Shown one piece after another: positions 46,369-54,634 of a stretch of DNA of 54,634 nucleotides. The notes under the pieces are model-generated. The model saw nothing but the letters and a program-made list of their open reading frames with translations, was not told the DNA's origin and did not search any database. The position numbers were made by a program, and so were the translations under genes. Source of the DNA: Hypsibius dujardini (lineage: Eukaryota > Tardigrada > Eutardigrada > Parachela > Hypsibiidae); the NCBI GenBank assembly GCA_001579985.1, contig LRSR01006983.1, positions 1 through 54,634 of the forward strand, in the 5' to 3' direction. The stretch's first letter is position 1, and every line of letters begins with the position of its first letter.

Positions 46369-46481
46369 CTGTGCGCAATCGTCCACGAGCTCTTCATACA
46401 AGACGATCTTCCCAGCCATTTCCTGGATCTCCAAAATACGACCAATCGAAAAGTCGGCAAAGCATCCCGCCGAGAAATAAC
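46369..46481 (-). CDS. Exon of an unrecognised minus-strand gene
   Basis: Minus-strand acceptor at 46482-46483 and donor CAG|GTAATT at 46368 bound 113 bp (37 codons plus two bases) with the pattern ILEIQEMAGKIVLYEELVDD. The 49.8-kb exon carries a clearly related pattern (LRIQETARKVALLDELVDD), so these are paralogous exons of one family. The family is not recognised. Confidence 0.45.
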
Positions 46482-46611
46482 CTTTTTCCTACCGACACAC
46501 AAATAGAGAAAAAATGTTAGAAAGAATCCGCCAGCAAAGTGCGGACAGTTTCAGATATGCCGATTTTTCATCATAATGACGCAATAATTTCACAATTTAT
46601 TTTAGTTAAAA

Positions 46612-46941
46612 AACATAGGCTGGCTCTTGTCCTCTGATAAAAGTCCTTCACTCAAGGAATTACACCAAATTTATTTAAGATATTGCCAACACACCTACAG
46701 CTTTAATAATGGTCCAAACTTTACACGTTAAATTTACTATATTTTAGCATTTTTAAAAAAAATTTTGAAGCTCATGGGAAGAAGGCTAGCGCTTTGAAAA
46801 TATTTTCCAAAAAGTAAATTCCTACCCGGTAGGCTATCTCTTGTCCTCTGATAAAAGTCCTTCACTCAAGGAATCACACCAACTTTATTTAAGATATTGC
46901 CAACACACCTATAGCTTTAATAATGGTCCAAACTTTACACA
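46612..46941. repeat. 108-bp direct repeat, 221 bp apart
   Basis: 46612-46720 recurs at 46833-46941, sharing CTCTTGTCCTCTGATAAAAG and TTAAGATATTGCCAACACACC with few differences. Confidence 0.85.
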
Positions 46942-47059
46942 TTTTCTTCCTGTGGAATAATCAAAAAGGCTGCCATGTTTTTTTATACGCAATTCTTTCC
47001 CTGATTGTTTCAGTGAAAAGGAGGATGTCATTTTAACAATACTCATCTTTGCTGCTGTG

Positions 47060-47596
47060 CAAAAATAAACAAAGTTCCGGTGTACCAGAAGGAAATCGTT
47101 GTTGGGTGGTACCCAACAGTTACGCAACACTTACTAATAGTATAGTGCATCTACCTAGTTAACTCATTCCTATCTACCCTCACATTCTATAATGTACTTA
47201 CTCAGCTATTATCACGTATATAATTCCGCCATATCGGCAGGAACTAGTACATTAGCTCAGGAACTATTCTTTATTCCTGACCATATAAGCGTATGTTCTA
47301 CAGTAGCCTAGGAGAGTTCCTTCCTTTCTCCTCTACCAGTAAAGTCTTCCTACAATTCTTCTCATATTATTCAGTCTAATAGCTTGCATGTTCAGGTTCT
47401 TCCGTCCTAGTAGGGACGGAAGCCTAACATCGTATCCGAGCAGGAGATCAATGAGGGCCAGACGCTCGTACGTCTTCTCTGCACACAGTCGAAAGAGTTT
47501 TAGTACACGACCCTCCGGCGGCTGATTCCACCCCGGCACTGGCATCGCTCGTCCGTGTATCGTTCCACTCTCTTCGCTGTTGTTGATGAGCTGTAC
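47060..47596 (-). pseudogene. Unrecognised exon split by a solo LTR
   Basis: On the minus strand an acceptor CTGTACAG is followed from about 47596 by a frame containing GTIHGRAMPVPGWNQPPEGR and LCAEKTYERLALIDLLLGYD, up to the LTR edge at 47430. Beyond the LTR the frame can be followed at least to LLVHRN near 47075. The coding character before the LTR and the exact target duplication indicate that an exon was interrupted. The gene family is not recognised. Confidence 0.45.
47096..47433 (+). mobile_element. Solo LTR, family 2, 4-bp target duplication TCGT
   Basis: The LTR spans 47100-47429, TGTTGGGTGGTACCC…GGAAGCCTAACA, with TCGT at 47096-47099 and 47430-47433. Its ends resemble family 1 (TGTTGG/CTAACA), so the two are related. 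It interrupts an open minus-strand exon. A fragment lies inverted at 25993-26075. Confidence 0.9.
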
Positions 47597-47709
47597 AGTT
47601 TGAGTCAAAATTCAACGTAAGTGAATGAAGCAAAAAGCCAAGAGACAAGCAGTCTAATTTCAGGCAAAACGTTTCATGCTAATCAGCTAATTAAACGCTA
47701 GTTGATTCC

Positions 47710-48245
47710 TTACTGGGGAGTTATTCAAGTGCCGAATTCAGAATCACTTGGACATGTTTTTTATTATAAATGCCTATTTAAGTGATGCGTACAAAGTATT
47801 ATTTCACCGCCATAGACAAGCGAATTTATTTTTGGTGAAATTTCAATGTTAGAAACGGTCCCACTTTCTTAACCGCAAGTGCAAGCAATTGATTGCTTGA
47901 TCTAAAGGCATCTGCTTTCTCTTTTGATTGATTGTTGATTGACTGACCTCGTTCGACTTTAGAACTTGATTGATTGATCGATTGTGACTGAGCGAAAAGC
48001 TCCTATCGAACGCCGCGCGGAGGGGGGGGGGAGGCCTGAATTTCGATCGTGCCAGAGGAACAAACTAAAAAACGCACTGCAATAAACGCAGAGGGACCGC
48101 TTCCAACTTTGAAATTTCACCAAAAATTAATTCGCCTGTTTATGACGGTAAAATACTTTTTTATATTCCCCACTTAAATAGGTTTCAAGAAAAAAAACAT
48201 TTCCAAGTGATTCTGAATTCGGCAGTTGAATAACTCCCCAAGTTA
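47710..48245. mobile_element. Foldback element with ~165-bp inverted repeats
   Basis: 47710-47875 and 48070-48245 are inverted copies. The outer ends read CTGGGGAGTTATTCAAGTG and its inverse, and further in they share GAATTCAGAATCACTTGG and CCTATTTAAGTG. TTA flanks both sides. The central ~190 bp is not inverted and includes GATTGATTG runs and a G9 tract. It is non-coding, a MITE or foldback type. Confidence 0.78.
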
Positions 48246-48294
48246 GTGAGACCATCACCAACTAACCTATGCCAAGTTTCAGCGCAGTCTGTTC

Positions 48295-49882
48295 CAATTG
48301 CCGAGGACCCGAAGAGCCGATGATTGAACCCTCATCACCTCCTTATCGGTCAAGGTGGTGTGACGTTCACGTTTCAAGGAGGCCGTCTTGACAGTCTCCT
48401 GCAAAATATGACCTTTCTCTCCATCTATCTTGACGTGATGATCTCATGGAGACAAATACTCTTCATTGGCACCAGAGGCTCGTTCTGAGTCCTTACAAGG
48501 CAGAGCCAGAACTCCTCGTGGTGGAGTCAGGGCGTGGGCAGAGGGGCAGAATGCTGTTTTCTCTAAAGCGAATCCAAAAATGGACTTCTTCTCCCTCATC
48601 CTTTTCTTACTCAAAGGGTCAAAGCAGCCTGATTTCCAGACTCCACGCATTTCAAAAGATTTCAAAACTCAATTTTCCCATTAAATTTGGACCGTTCTTG
48701 AGTTTTTGAACCTCCCATTAATATTCATCAATAGAGGGGGGCTTATATTGGACCCCAACAAACTTCAAATCTGAACGAACTGATTTTGTTAAATGTTTTG
48801 AAATCCAGAGGCCTGGGGGAGATCGGACCCACACCCCCAATTTTTAAAATGATCAGGGATCGTAGGCCAAATTGTTGCTTTAACTTTGAGAAAAATGCAC
48901 TTTGCCTTTTTGCCCACCCCCTGGCTCTACTTTGAGCGGCCCTGGTTCATACTAAAATAATAACAAATTGTAAATTAGCTTCACAGTAAGACTATAGTCC
49001 CACAGATGTAATTCAGTATATTCAAGGCATTGAAAACATTTATCCACTTAAAATTTAATCCATCATCATGGTACCGGGTGCGGGAGAACTTTTGGCACTA
49101 CACTACTATTGCTGAATGCAACTCTATATGAACTGATAAAAAAAGTTATGTTGTATTTCGAAAGAAGACCTATAGGTCTGTGAAAAATTTGCTTGGTTCG
49201 ACGTTATATCTGCATCCCTAACTTTAGATCAAAACTGGAGACCTAAAATGTAACAACAAACACTATTTTTTAATAACAAAACTGGTGCAATAATTTGGCT
49301 TTTTAATGTAATTGATATTACCGCAATCGCGTAACAACTGAGAAAGTTATTAGCGTGAACCCGTACACTAATTTTGAGTCTGAACATTTTTACATTTGTT
49401 TTTTAAAAAGGTCTCCCTCAATTTAGTGGTGCACGATTGATTGAATATTTCTGATTTTTTTTCTTGTACAGTACACTAACATAGATCTATAGTTTGCCGT
49501 TTTGGTTTTTTAGATTCGCTTTAAAGTTGAGGGAGATCTGAAATACGGTCCATGGGACAAATTATAACAGTGTTGGTTCTTGGGTTTTCCGAAACAACTT
49601 CCGATTTAACAACCTGAACCTCGACTTTGGAAGTGATTCGGATAGCCATCAAAGTGGGCTTTCTTCATTGCGCAAAAATATTTTATCAATAGTACACAGA
49701 GAGTATAGTCAAGGGCCTGCAAAGGCCAGTGCCAAAAGCTTTCCCGCACCTGGTACGGAAATAGAGACATTTACCTCAATGGAATCATCTACCAGTTCGT
49801 CCAGCAGCGCCACCTTCCTAGCCGTCTCCTGGATCCGCAAATTGCACGGCGCTGGCAACTCCGGAAGCTCGATGGTCAACAT
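48295..49882 (-). CDS. Candidate two-exon 75-residue protein, unrecognised
   Basis: Exon 1 is 49882-49775 (36 codons from ATG to GAG|GTAAAT). A second exon begins after ATTTTGCAG near 48411 and runs 39 codons to a TGA near 48295. Both junctions are phase 0. Exon 1 contains LRIQETARKVALLDELVDD, related to the exon at 46369-46481. Exon 2 is charged, with LTDKEVMRVQSSALRVLGN, and ends shortly after. The protein would be small, helical and cytoplasmic, with no signal or membrane segment. The 1.36-kb intron holds a TIR element inserted within 20 bp of the donor. Joining these two exons is my inference; they may belong to different genes. Confidence 0.42.
48520..48960. repeat. Possible diverged hAT-like element
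   Basis: The right side (GGCAAAAAGGC… to GAGCGGCCCTG) and left side (GGGCGTGGGCAGAGGGGCAG) are weakly inverted, and a related piece lies at 25916-25960. No target duplication could be found. Confidence 0.35.
49076..49759. mobile_element. TIR element, ~0.68 kb, TA target site
   Basis: Ends CCGGGTGCGGGAGAACTTTTGG and, inverted, CCAGGTGCGGGAAAGCTTTTGG lie next to TA on both sides (about 49078 and 49757). Internally it carries, inverted, the 42.74-43.57 kb repeat, including the DRISDLPQL-ending frame. It looks like an internally deleted relative of that copy and sits in the intron of the candidate 75-residue gene. Confidence 0.72.
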
Positions 49883-50040
49883 CGGAAATTAGAAAAGGGG
49901 AGGGGACAAAAATGGGAACGGGAGGAGGACTTGTGGCATGAGCCCTCGTAAAGAAGACTTGGGCTACAAGCCCCTCCCCTTTCCCCTTTTTGTCCCCCCT
50001 CTCACTTTTGGTTTTTTCGATGTTGACCGTTATTTCCTAG
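49868..50040. repeat. Inverted repeat over the start of the 75-residue gene
   Basis: The start codon region (TCGATGGTCAACATCG) and the adjoining purine-rich GGGGAGGGGACAAAAA are mirrored at about 49980-50033 (TTTTTGTCCCC … TTCGATGTTGACCG). The mirrored ATG opens only six codons on the plus strand. Confidence 0.65.
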
Positions 50041-50210
50041 CTCGATACATTGACAAAAAATAGATGATCCTACCCGCACACGTGTTGAGTGGAAAAACAA
50101 AACGCCCCTTTTTTCACCCTTTGAATTTTGATCACATCATTAACTTGGTCTTATACTTGGATGGATACGCCTATTAATTCCGTGCATGACATCATCTACA
50201 CGTATCATTT

Positions 50211-50481
50211 ATCGTGTTATATAATATTTCATGACTCGTAATATATATAATTATTTATATAACTATTATATAACGCATGCTCAAAACTGTTATGGATATT
50301 TTTCGGCTCGCTAACCAGCTTACGTAATGGGTATTTTCTCAACGGACTATAAAAAGTCCTGCTAGAGTTGCAGTGTGAAAGTGTTTATTATTACTTTTTA
50401 GTCTTCACTGCTAATAAACTCCCACTTGCTAGCGACCCTCTACTCTCTTGTTGGATCACCCGGCGCCAACCCCAACATTCG
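50211..50481 (+). mobile_element. Probable solo LTR, family 3
   Basis: 50215-50477 starts TGTTATATAAT and ends GGCGCCAACCCCAACA. It contains a TATA box (ACTATAAAAAG near 50347) and AATAAA near 50414 at typical R-region spacing. The flanking 4-mers ATCG and TTCG differ at one base, so the target duplication is imperfect. It lies directly before the splice acceptor of the GPCR exon. Confidence 0.45.
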
Positions 50482-50486
50482 TACAG

Positions 50487-50696
50487 ATTATCTGTTTGTT
50501 GCCGCTTACAGTGACGTACACGCTAATCCAGTACTTTGAGGTGTCGCACTCGCTGCCGTACCTCAACGATATCAATGTCTTCGCAATCCTCCTCACGGCC
50601 GTCAACGTCATGATCGACCCCATGATGTATTGGATCTCTTTCCGGGGCATCTGGGTAGAGACGTTGAAACTCCTTCGATGCAATTGCGGCTCCTGA
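50487..50696 (+). CDS. Last exon of a rhodopsin-type GPCR (TM6-TM7), rest not found
   Basis: After acceptor TTCGTACAG the frame gives a TM6-like helix with CLLP, a short extracellular loop, a TM7 helix ending in the NxxIDPMMYW motif (the class A NPxxY/DPxxY region), then an amphipathic helix 8 with Cys residues and a stop. This is 69 residues. TM1-TM5 were not found in the ~4 kb upstream, so either an upstream exon is far away, beyond other genes, or this is a stranded exon. Confidence 0.6.
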   Translation: MICLLPLTVTYTLIQYFEVSHSLPYLNDINVFAILLTAVNVMIDPMMYWISFRGIWVETLKLLRCNCGS

Positions 50697-51617
50697 GTCA
50701 CCGAACATTGCCATATATTTGTTCGCTATCTGAATGAGTACTGTTTTTCCATCAGATGCTTGCTAGAGCACGTGTAGAGAGAGAATTACTTGTTCTAAAA
50801 GTCAAAACGTAACAGAATTGGCAAGGAAAGGAATGCCAATGGACGAAGGAGTTGCTTCCTCGAATCCAATGTTGTTTTTAATTACCGTTTCAGTTGGAGA
50901 TGTATTCCCTGTTTAGCGGTTGACAATACTGCATATTCCCTCCGTCGTCGTGTAACGTACTTTAACCTTTTGTATGACCCTGAACTTATTTCGAATTGTA
51001 CCTTCTAGATAGGGTTATAAGATCGACCGTGCATCGGCCTGTTTGTCTGTCTGCCTGTATGTGTCTGGCTGTCGGTATCTGTATGTCTGCTTGCCTGCCT
51101 GTCTGTCTATCTGTTTATCCCTCTTTCTGTCTCTGTATATCTTCGTTTCTATATGTCTGTCTGTATGTCTGTGTGCCTGTGTGCCTATTTGTCTGTTTGT
51201 CTGTCGGTCTGTCTCACTGAATTGCAGTTTGTAACTGTATTCAGATTCTGGTTTTGAGGTAGGCCATAATGCACGTCTAAATTCTCAGATGTTAAACAAA
51301 TGGGCTCCCTACTAATGACATAATCTTGTCTCGTCGGATTGCTTATCGTTTTGGCAGTAGAACCTGGACTGGACTGGACTGGGGGGGGGGGAAAGGATCA
51401 ATACAAGCAAATCTAATTAGATTACCGCGTCTCTACGTTATTTATGCACACAACGAACTGTGCAAATTGTACGAATAGTAGAACTGTAATCAGCTCATGT
51501 TACATAACAGCCATACATTGACCACATTGTTTTCCCCACGGTAATTCACTCAACCTCAATCGATTGATAAATGGGGTGATACTTCTGCTGGCTTGGGACT
51601 TTTACGTTCCATGTTCT
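50697..51617. other. Intergenic with (TCTG)n array at 51036-51215
   Basis: The array is irregular (CTGC, CTGT, CTAT units). A G10 tract lies near 51381. No gene is seen. Confidence 0.6.
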
Positions 51618-51623
51618 ATCCTG

Positions 51624-51635
51624 TATATAAATAGG
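51624..51635 (+). promoter_or_regulatory. TATA box of the GH19 chitinase gene
   Basis: TATATAAATAGG is a consensus TATA box 75 bp before the start codon. A TCATTT initiator-like site lies near 51658, about 30 bp downstream. Confidence 0.75.
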
Positions 51636-51709
51636 CAAAATAGTAAATTGTTGGGCATCATTTAATTTTAATTATCCGACAACATTTTCTGCACGGGAAA
51701 TCAGACATC

Positions 51710-52140
51710 ATGTTGGAGTCTGTACTAAGGGTCGCTGTTTTTTTCATTGTATGCGTGATCACTAGTGTGACCGCACAATTAGTGACATACAATCAATTCG
51801 TCAACGCGGTGACCTTATCCAGTGGGTATGGCGCGCCGTCCCGTGAGCAATACAACAACCTGCTGAACCGAGCAGGTAACGGACAGATCACCACCAAGCG
51901 CGAGCTGGCCATGTTCCTGGCGAACATCATTCACGAGTCAGCTGGCCTCACCGCAAAGGAGGAATGGGGACCACCACCTGCCGGTACCTACACCAGCAAT
52001 GTCGACCGGCCTGGTAAAAGATACCACGGACGGGGATATATCCAGCTAACATAGTAAGGGCCAGAGAATTAATGGTCTTCATCAATTAAAACCAACCAAG
52101 TTGGTTTGTTTGACTCCTGAAAACTGTAACTGTTAGTCTA

Positions 52141-52173
<33 letters not shown>

Positions 52174-52877
52174 TCATCTATCTGTCTGTCTGTGTGACTG
52201 TGTGTCTGTGTGTCTGTGTGTCTGATTGTCTGTCTGTTTGTCTCCCTGTCTGTTTGTCTGTTTGTCTGTCAGTTGTAAGAGAGCATTTTAATTAATAAAT
52301 AAGTAGCACTACACGAATTTATTTATAAAAGCCAATTCTTTGCCCATTTTATTTTCTGTTTAGTGGATATAACTACAAAGCTGCGTCCGAGGCCCTGTAT
52401 CGGGATCTCCGCCTGCTAGACAATCCTGACCAGGTGAAGACCAACGATGCCATTGCCTGGGACACCTCCTACTGGTTCTGGTCTGTCAACGTCCACAGCG
52501 CACCCGGTGTTCAGAGCGGAAACTTTGGTACGACCATAATGCGGATCAACGGTGCCAGAGAGTGTGGAAACCGGCCGCCCAACACGACAGCGGCACGAAA
52601 ACGCATCCAAATCTACGAAGCCGTCCTAGAATCCTTCGGTATTGCCGGTAGAAGCGTCTACTGCTCCAATCCATGCGATTGTGTCATCCCCACCGGAAGT
52701 TCTGGCGGTGGAGGAGGATCGAGCTGTAAGCAGACGTATACGGTGCAATCGGGTGATTCCTTCTGGGCGATTGCCAACACCTACGGTATGACCACTGCCC
52801 AGCTGCAGGCGCTCAATCCGGAGATTGGCAACCCATCCGCCATTTACCCCGGTCAATTGATTTGCGTGCGCCGTTAA
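51710..52877 (+). CDS. Secreted GH19 chitinase with C-terminal LysM domain, two exons
   Basis: Exon 1 51710-52053 and exon 2 52364-52877 join in phase 2 (TA|GTAAGG … GTTTAG|T), giving 285 residues. Signal peptide 1 to about 22. The GH19 domain carries HES (His75-Glu76, the acid) and Glu84/Glu85 (candidate base). GRGYIQLTY at 107-115, a WFW stretch near 151-154 and INGARECGN at 176-184 are the usual family landmarks. A Gly/Ser linker (about 226-235) leads to one LysM (about 239-283) with YTVQSGDS and YPGQLICV. GH19 enzymes cleave beta-1,4-N-acetylglucosamine chains and LysM binds chitin or peptidoglycan, so digestion, moulting or defence against fungi/bacteria are possible. The 310-bp intron carries a TCTG array. 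Confidence 0.93.
52135..52270. repeat. (TCTG)n array in the chitinase intron
   Basis: A tetranucleotide array with TGTG interruptions, entirely inside the intron 52054-52363. Confidence 0.92.
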
Positions 52878-53081
52878 GAGTTACTTACCTTTGGCCAGTA
52901 TTGCGCTCTGTTCATTCTCATATTTCTTGACAATTATGCTAAGTATACCGGATTGATAGGCTGCAAATTATGAATCGTGGGACTGATTTATCCACATTTA
53001 GTTAACAGCGATTATGTCTCATCTGTTAAATTTTTACCCATAAGCAGGCGTCCAGGCAGACGTACAATCAGTCAGTCAATC

Positions 53082-53265
53082 AGTCAAACAAAGAGACAGA
53101 CAGAGAGACAGACAGAGAGACAGAAAGAAAGACAGACAGAAAGACAGACAGAAAGACAGACAGAGAGAAAGAAAGAAAGTCAAACAGACAGACAGACATG
53201 CAGACAAACAACCAGACAGACAGACAGAGAGACAGACAGAGAGACAGAAAGAAAGACAAACAACC

Positions 53266-53302
<37 letters not shown>

Positions 53303-53400
53303 GGCAGACACAAGGACAGACAGACACAAAGACACACAAATAGACAAACATGCTTACGGACTTACAGAAAGACCCAAGGACAGTCATACAAACAGAGATA
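53082..53400. repeat. (CAGA)n array downstream of the chitinase
   Basis: About 320 bp of CAGA/GAGA/AAGA units, complementary in sequence to the intronic TCTG array 0.9 kb upstream. Frames over it are artefacts. Confidence 0.92.
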
Positions 53401-54634
53401 TGTAGTCAGCTTTTAGACTCGAGCGGTCACGAGCACTGGTTGCAATTTTATGAGAGGACGATAAAAGTGACACACGGAAAAAGGTGATAAATTATTATTG
53501 CCGTTAAAGCAGAGTAATGGGTTTGAAACCGGTGGAAAAAAGGGTGCCCCGTGTCAAACCACCCGCTTTTAGGTCCTAATTCTAGAAACCTACAAGCAGT
53601 CTTATGCCGAAATTGAATCCTTATGGCCTGACTCGAAATCCGACCCCCCCCCCCAGGAATTGTGTAAAGCTGGGCTCATCTAAGCTACGGTAATGATTCC
53701 ATTGCCTGGAGTTAAATCAAATGCTCCGAAATGGTCACAGTTTAGGTGGAAGTTGACATATGCCATAGCGAGTCATCATGGAGACGACAGCCAATGTAGT
53801 TTGGGTCTGATCGGGTTAATTAGAAACATTTACAGTCAACGACAAAATTGAGTACACCGGAGGGTCCGGGGGAGGGGCAAGGGATGGTTTTCAAACAATC
53901 GAACAATCAACCACACCTAAGCACCCCCTGCGAGACTGGTAGCTTACGAATTATTCCTGCTTGAGAACTATTCTTTCTCTCTATAAACACCCAGATCGAC
54001 TTTGCTTTCCCCCTTTTTTAAGTTTTTATCCCTCCATTGAACAGCCAGACCCGCACGTCTCAGTGGAGTCAAAGTAAAAGCAGTAAAAACAACAAAAACA
54101 GCAAAATACATTACAGTACGGTAAAAATTGTGCCAGTTACCCCCCCCCCCATAGACTCCATGTTAGAGAAATGTGCCCTGGACACGCCTTTTTCGCCCTG
54201 CGCCCCTGTGCTCGCTAGGTAGGCGACATTGTTAAGAATTTGGAAAAGTCGTGTCCAGGGCACGGAAAATAAAAGTGGTGCCCCCCTCCCCCCCCCGGCC
54301 GCGGATTTCAATTCAAGCTGTACAGAGCTATAATATAATCATTCTCGAGATAACCAAGGTTATATCGAGCGATATTTCAAACTGATTCATAGTTCCGTCC
54401 ATTGACTTCTAAAAGAGATTCTAAGATTCTGAGGTTATTACACATTATAAGCGTAAATAATTTGTGCTCCTCGGTTGGCCAAAGTTGAAATAATTTGTTT
54501 AAGCAAAATTTGTTTGGAATTGCAAATTCTCTTCTGTCAACTAAACTTACAAGGGGCTCCCCCCACTCTGTGACCCAAAATCTCTTACTTCTACTGCATT
54601 TCAAAAATGCGTAAAAATGTGCTCTTGCTCTCTC
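53401..54634. other. Unannotated right end
   Basis: Poly-C tracts near 53645, 54139 and 54281, and a short inverted repeat GTGCCCTGGACACG/CGTGTCCAGGGCAC near 54174 and 54248. No gene is recognised. Confidence 0.5.

Overview
This window is nuclear DNA of a multicellular animal. It has spliced genes with GT-AG introns (and one GC-AG intron), TATA promoters, a Pol III 5S rRNA gene, solo LTRs and many short terminal-inverted-repeat elements. The gene content (IRE1, extracellular Cu/Zn SOD, a GH19 chitinase with LysM, a chemoreceptor-like multi-pass protein, a cystine-knot peptide) fits an ecdysozoan invertebrate. A tardigrade is my best guess, but nothing in the window proves the phylum. Long gene-poor stretches, CAGA/TCTG tetranucleotide arrays, poly-C tracts and segmental duplications make up most of the sequence.

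Layout. 0-6 kb: a 94-bp minisatellite, then a complete six-exon IRE1 (unfolded-protein-response kinase/RNase) on the minus strand, with a 33-bp minisatellite upstream of it. 6-9.4 kb: AATC-type repeats and a pair of CRE palindromes, no gene seen. 9.5-10 kb: a two-exon secreted cystine-knot peptide (minus). 11.5-13.55 kb: a three-exon multi-pass membrane protein (plus). 14-16.15 kb: a four-exon secreted Cu/Zn superoxide dismutase (minus), with two hAT-type MITEs in its last intron.

18.6-46 kb: the most unusual region. It holds a tandem family of secreted leucine-rich-repeat proteins with an LRRCT-like cap, a threonine-rich stalk and a C-terminal hydrophobic tail typical of GPI anchoring. There are five copies: a relic (A, 18.6 kb), two intact genes (B, 20.5 kb; C, 27.7 kb), a pseudogene with several breaks (D, 33.6 kb) and a copy that lost exon 1 and its splice acceptor (E, 43.8-45 kb). 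The stalk is an exact 7-residue (21-bp) repeat whose number differs from about 3 to about 20 between copies. Each unit carries homologous 5' and 3' flanks, including remains of a small minus-strand reading frame. The cluster is interrupted by a 5S rRNA gene, a Tc1/mariner element, solo LTRs, MITEs and a decayed Ty3-like pol end.

46-50.7 kb: exons of unrecognised minus-strand genes, one split by a solo LTR, a candidate two-exon 75-residue protein, and a lone GPCR exon (TM6-TM7). 51.6-52.9 kb: a two-exon secreted GH19 chitinase with a C-terminal LysM domain behind a clear TATA box. The rest to 54.6 kb is CAGA repeats and unannotated sequence.

There is no operon logic. The genes are independently transcribed, and the shared theme is that five of the recognisable genes encode secreted or surface proteins. 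All exon joins were made by reading frame, splice consensus and protein family similarity. No transcript was available.
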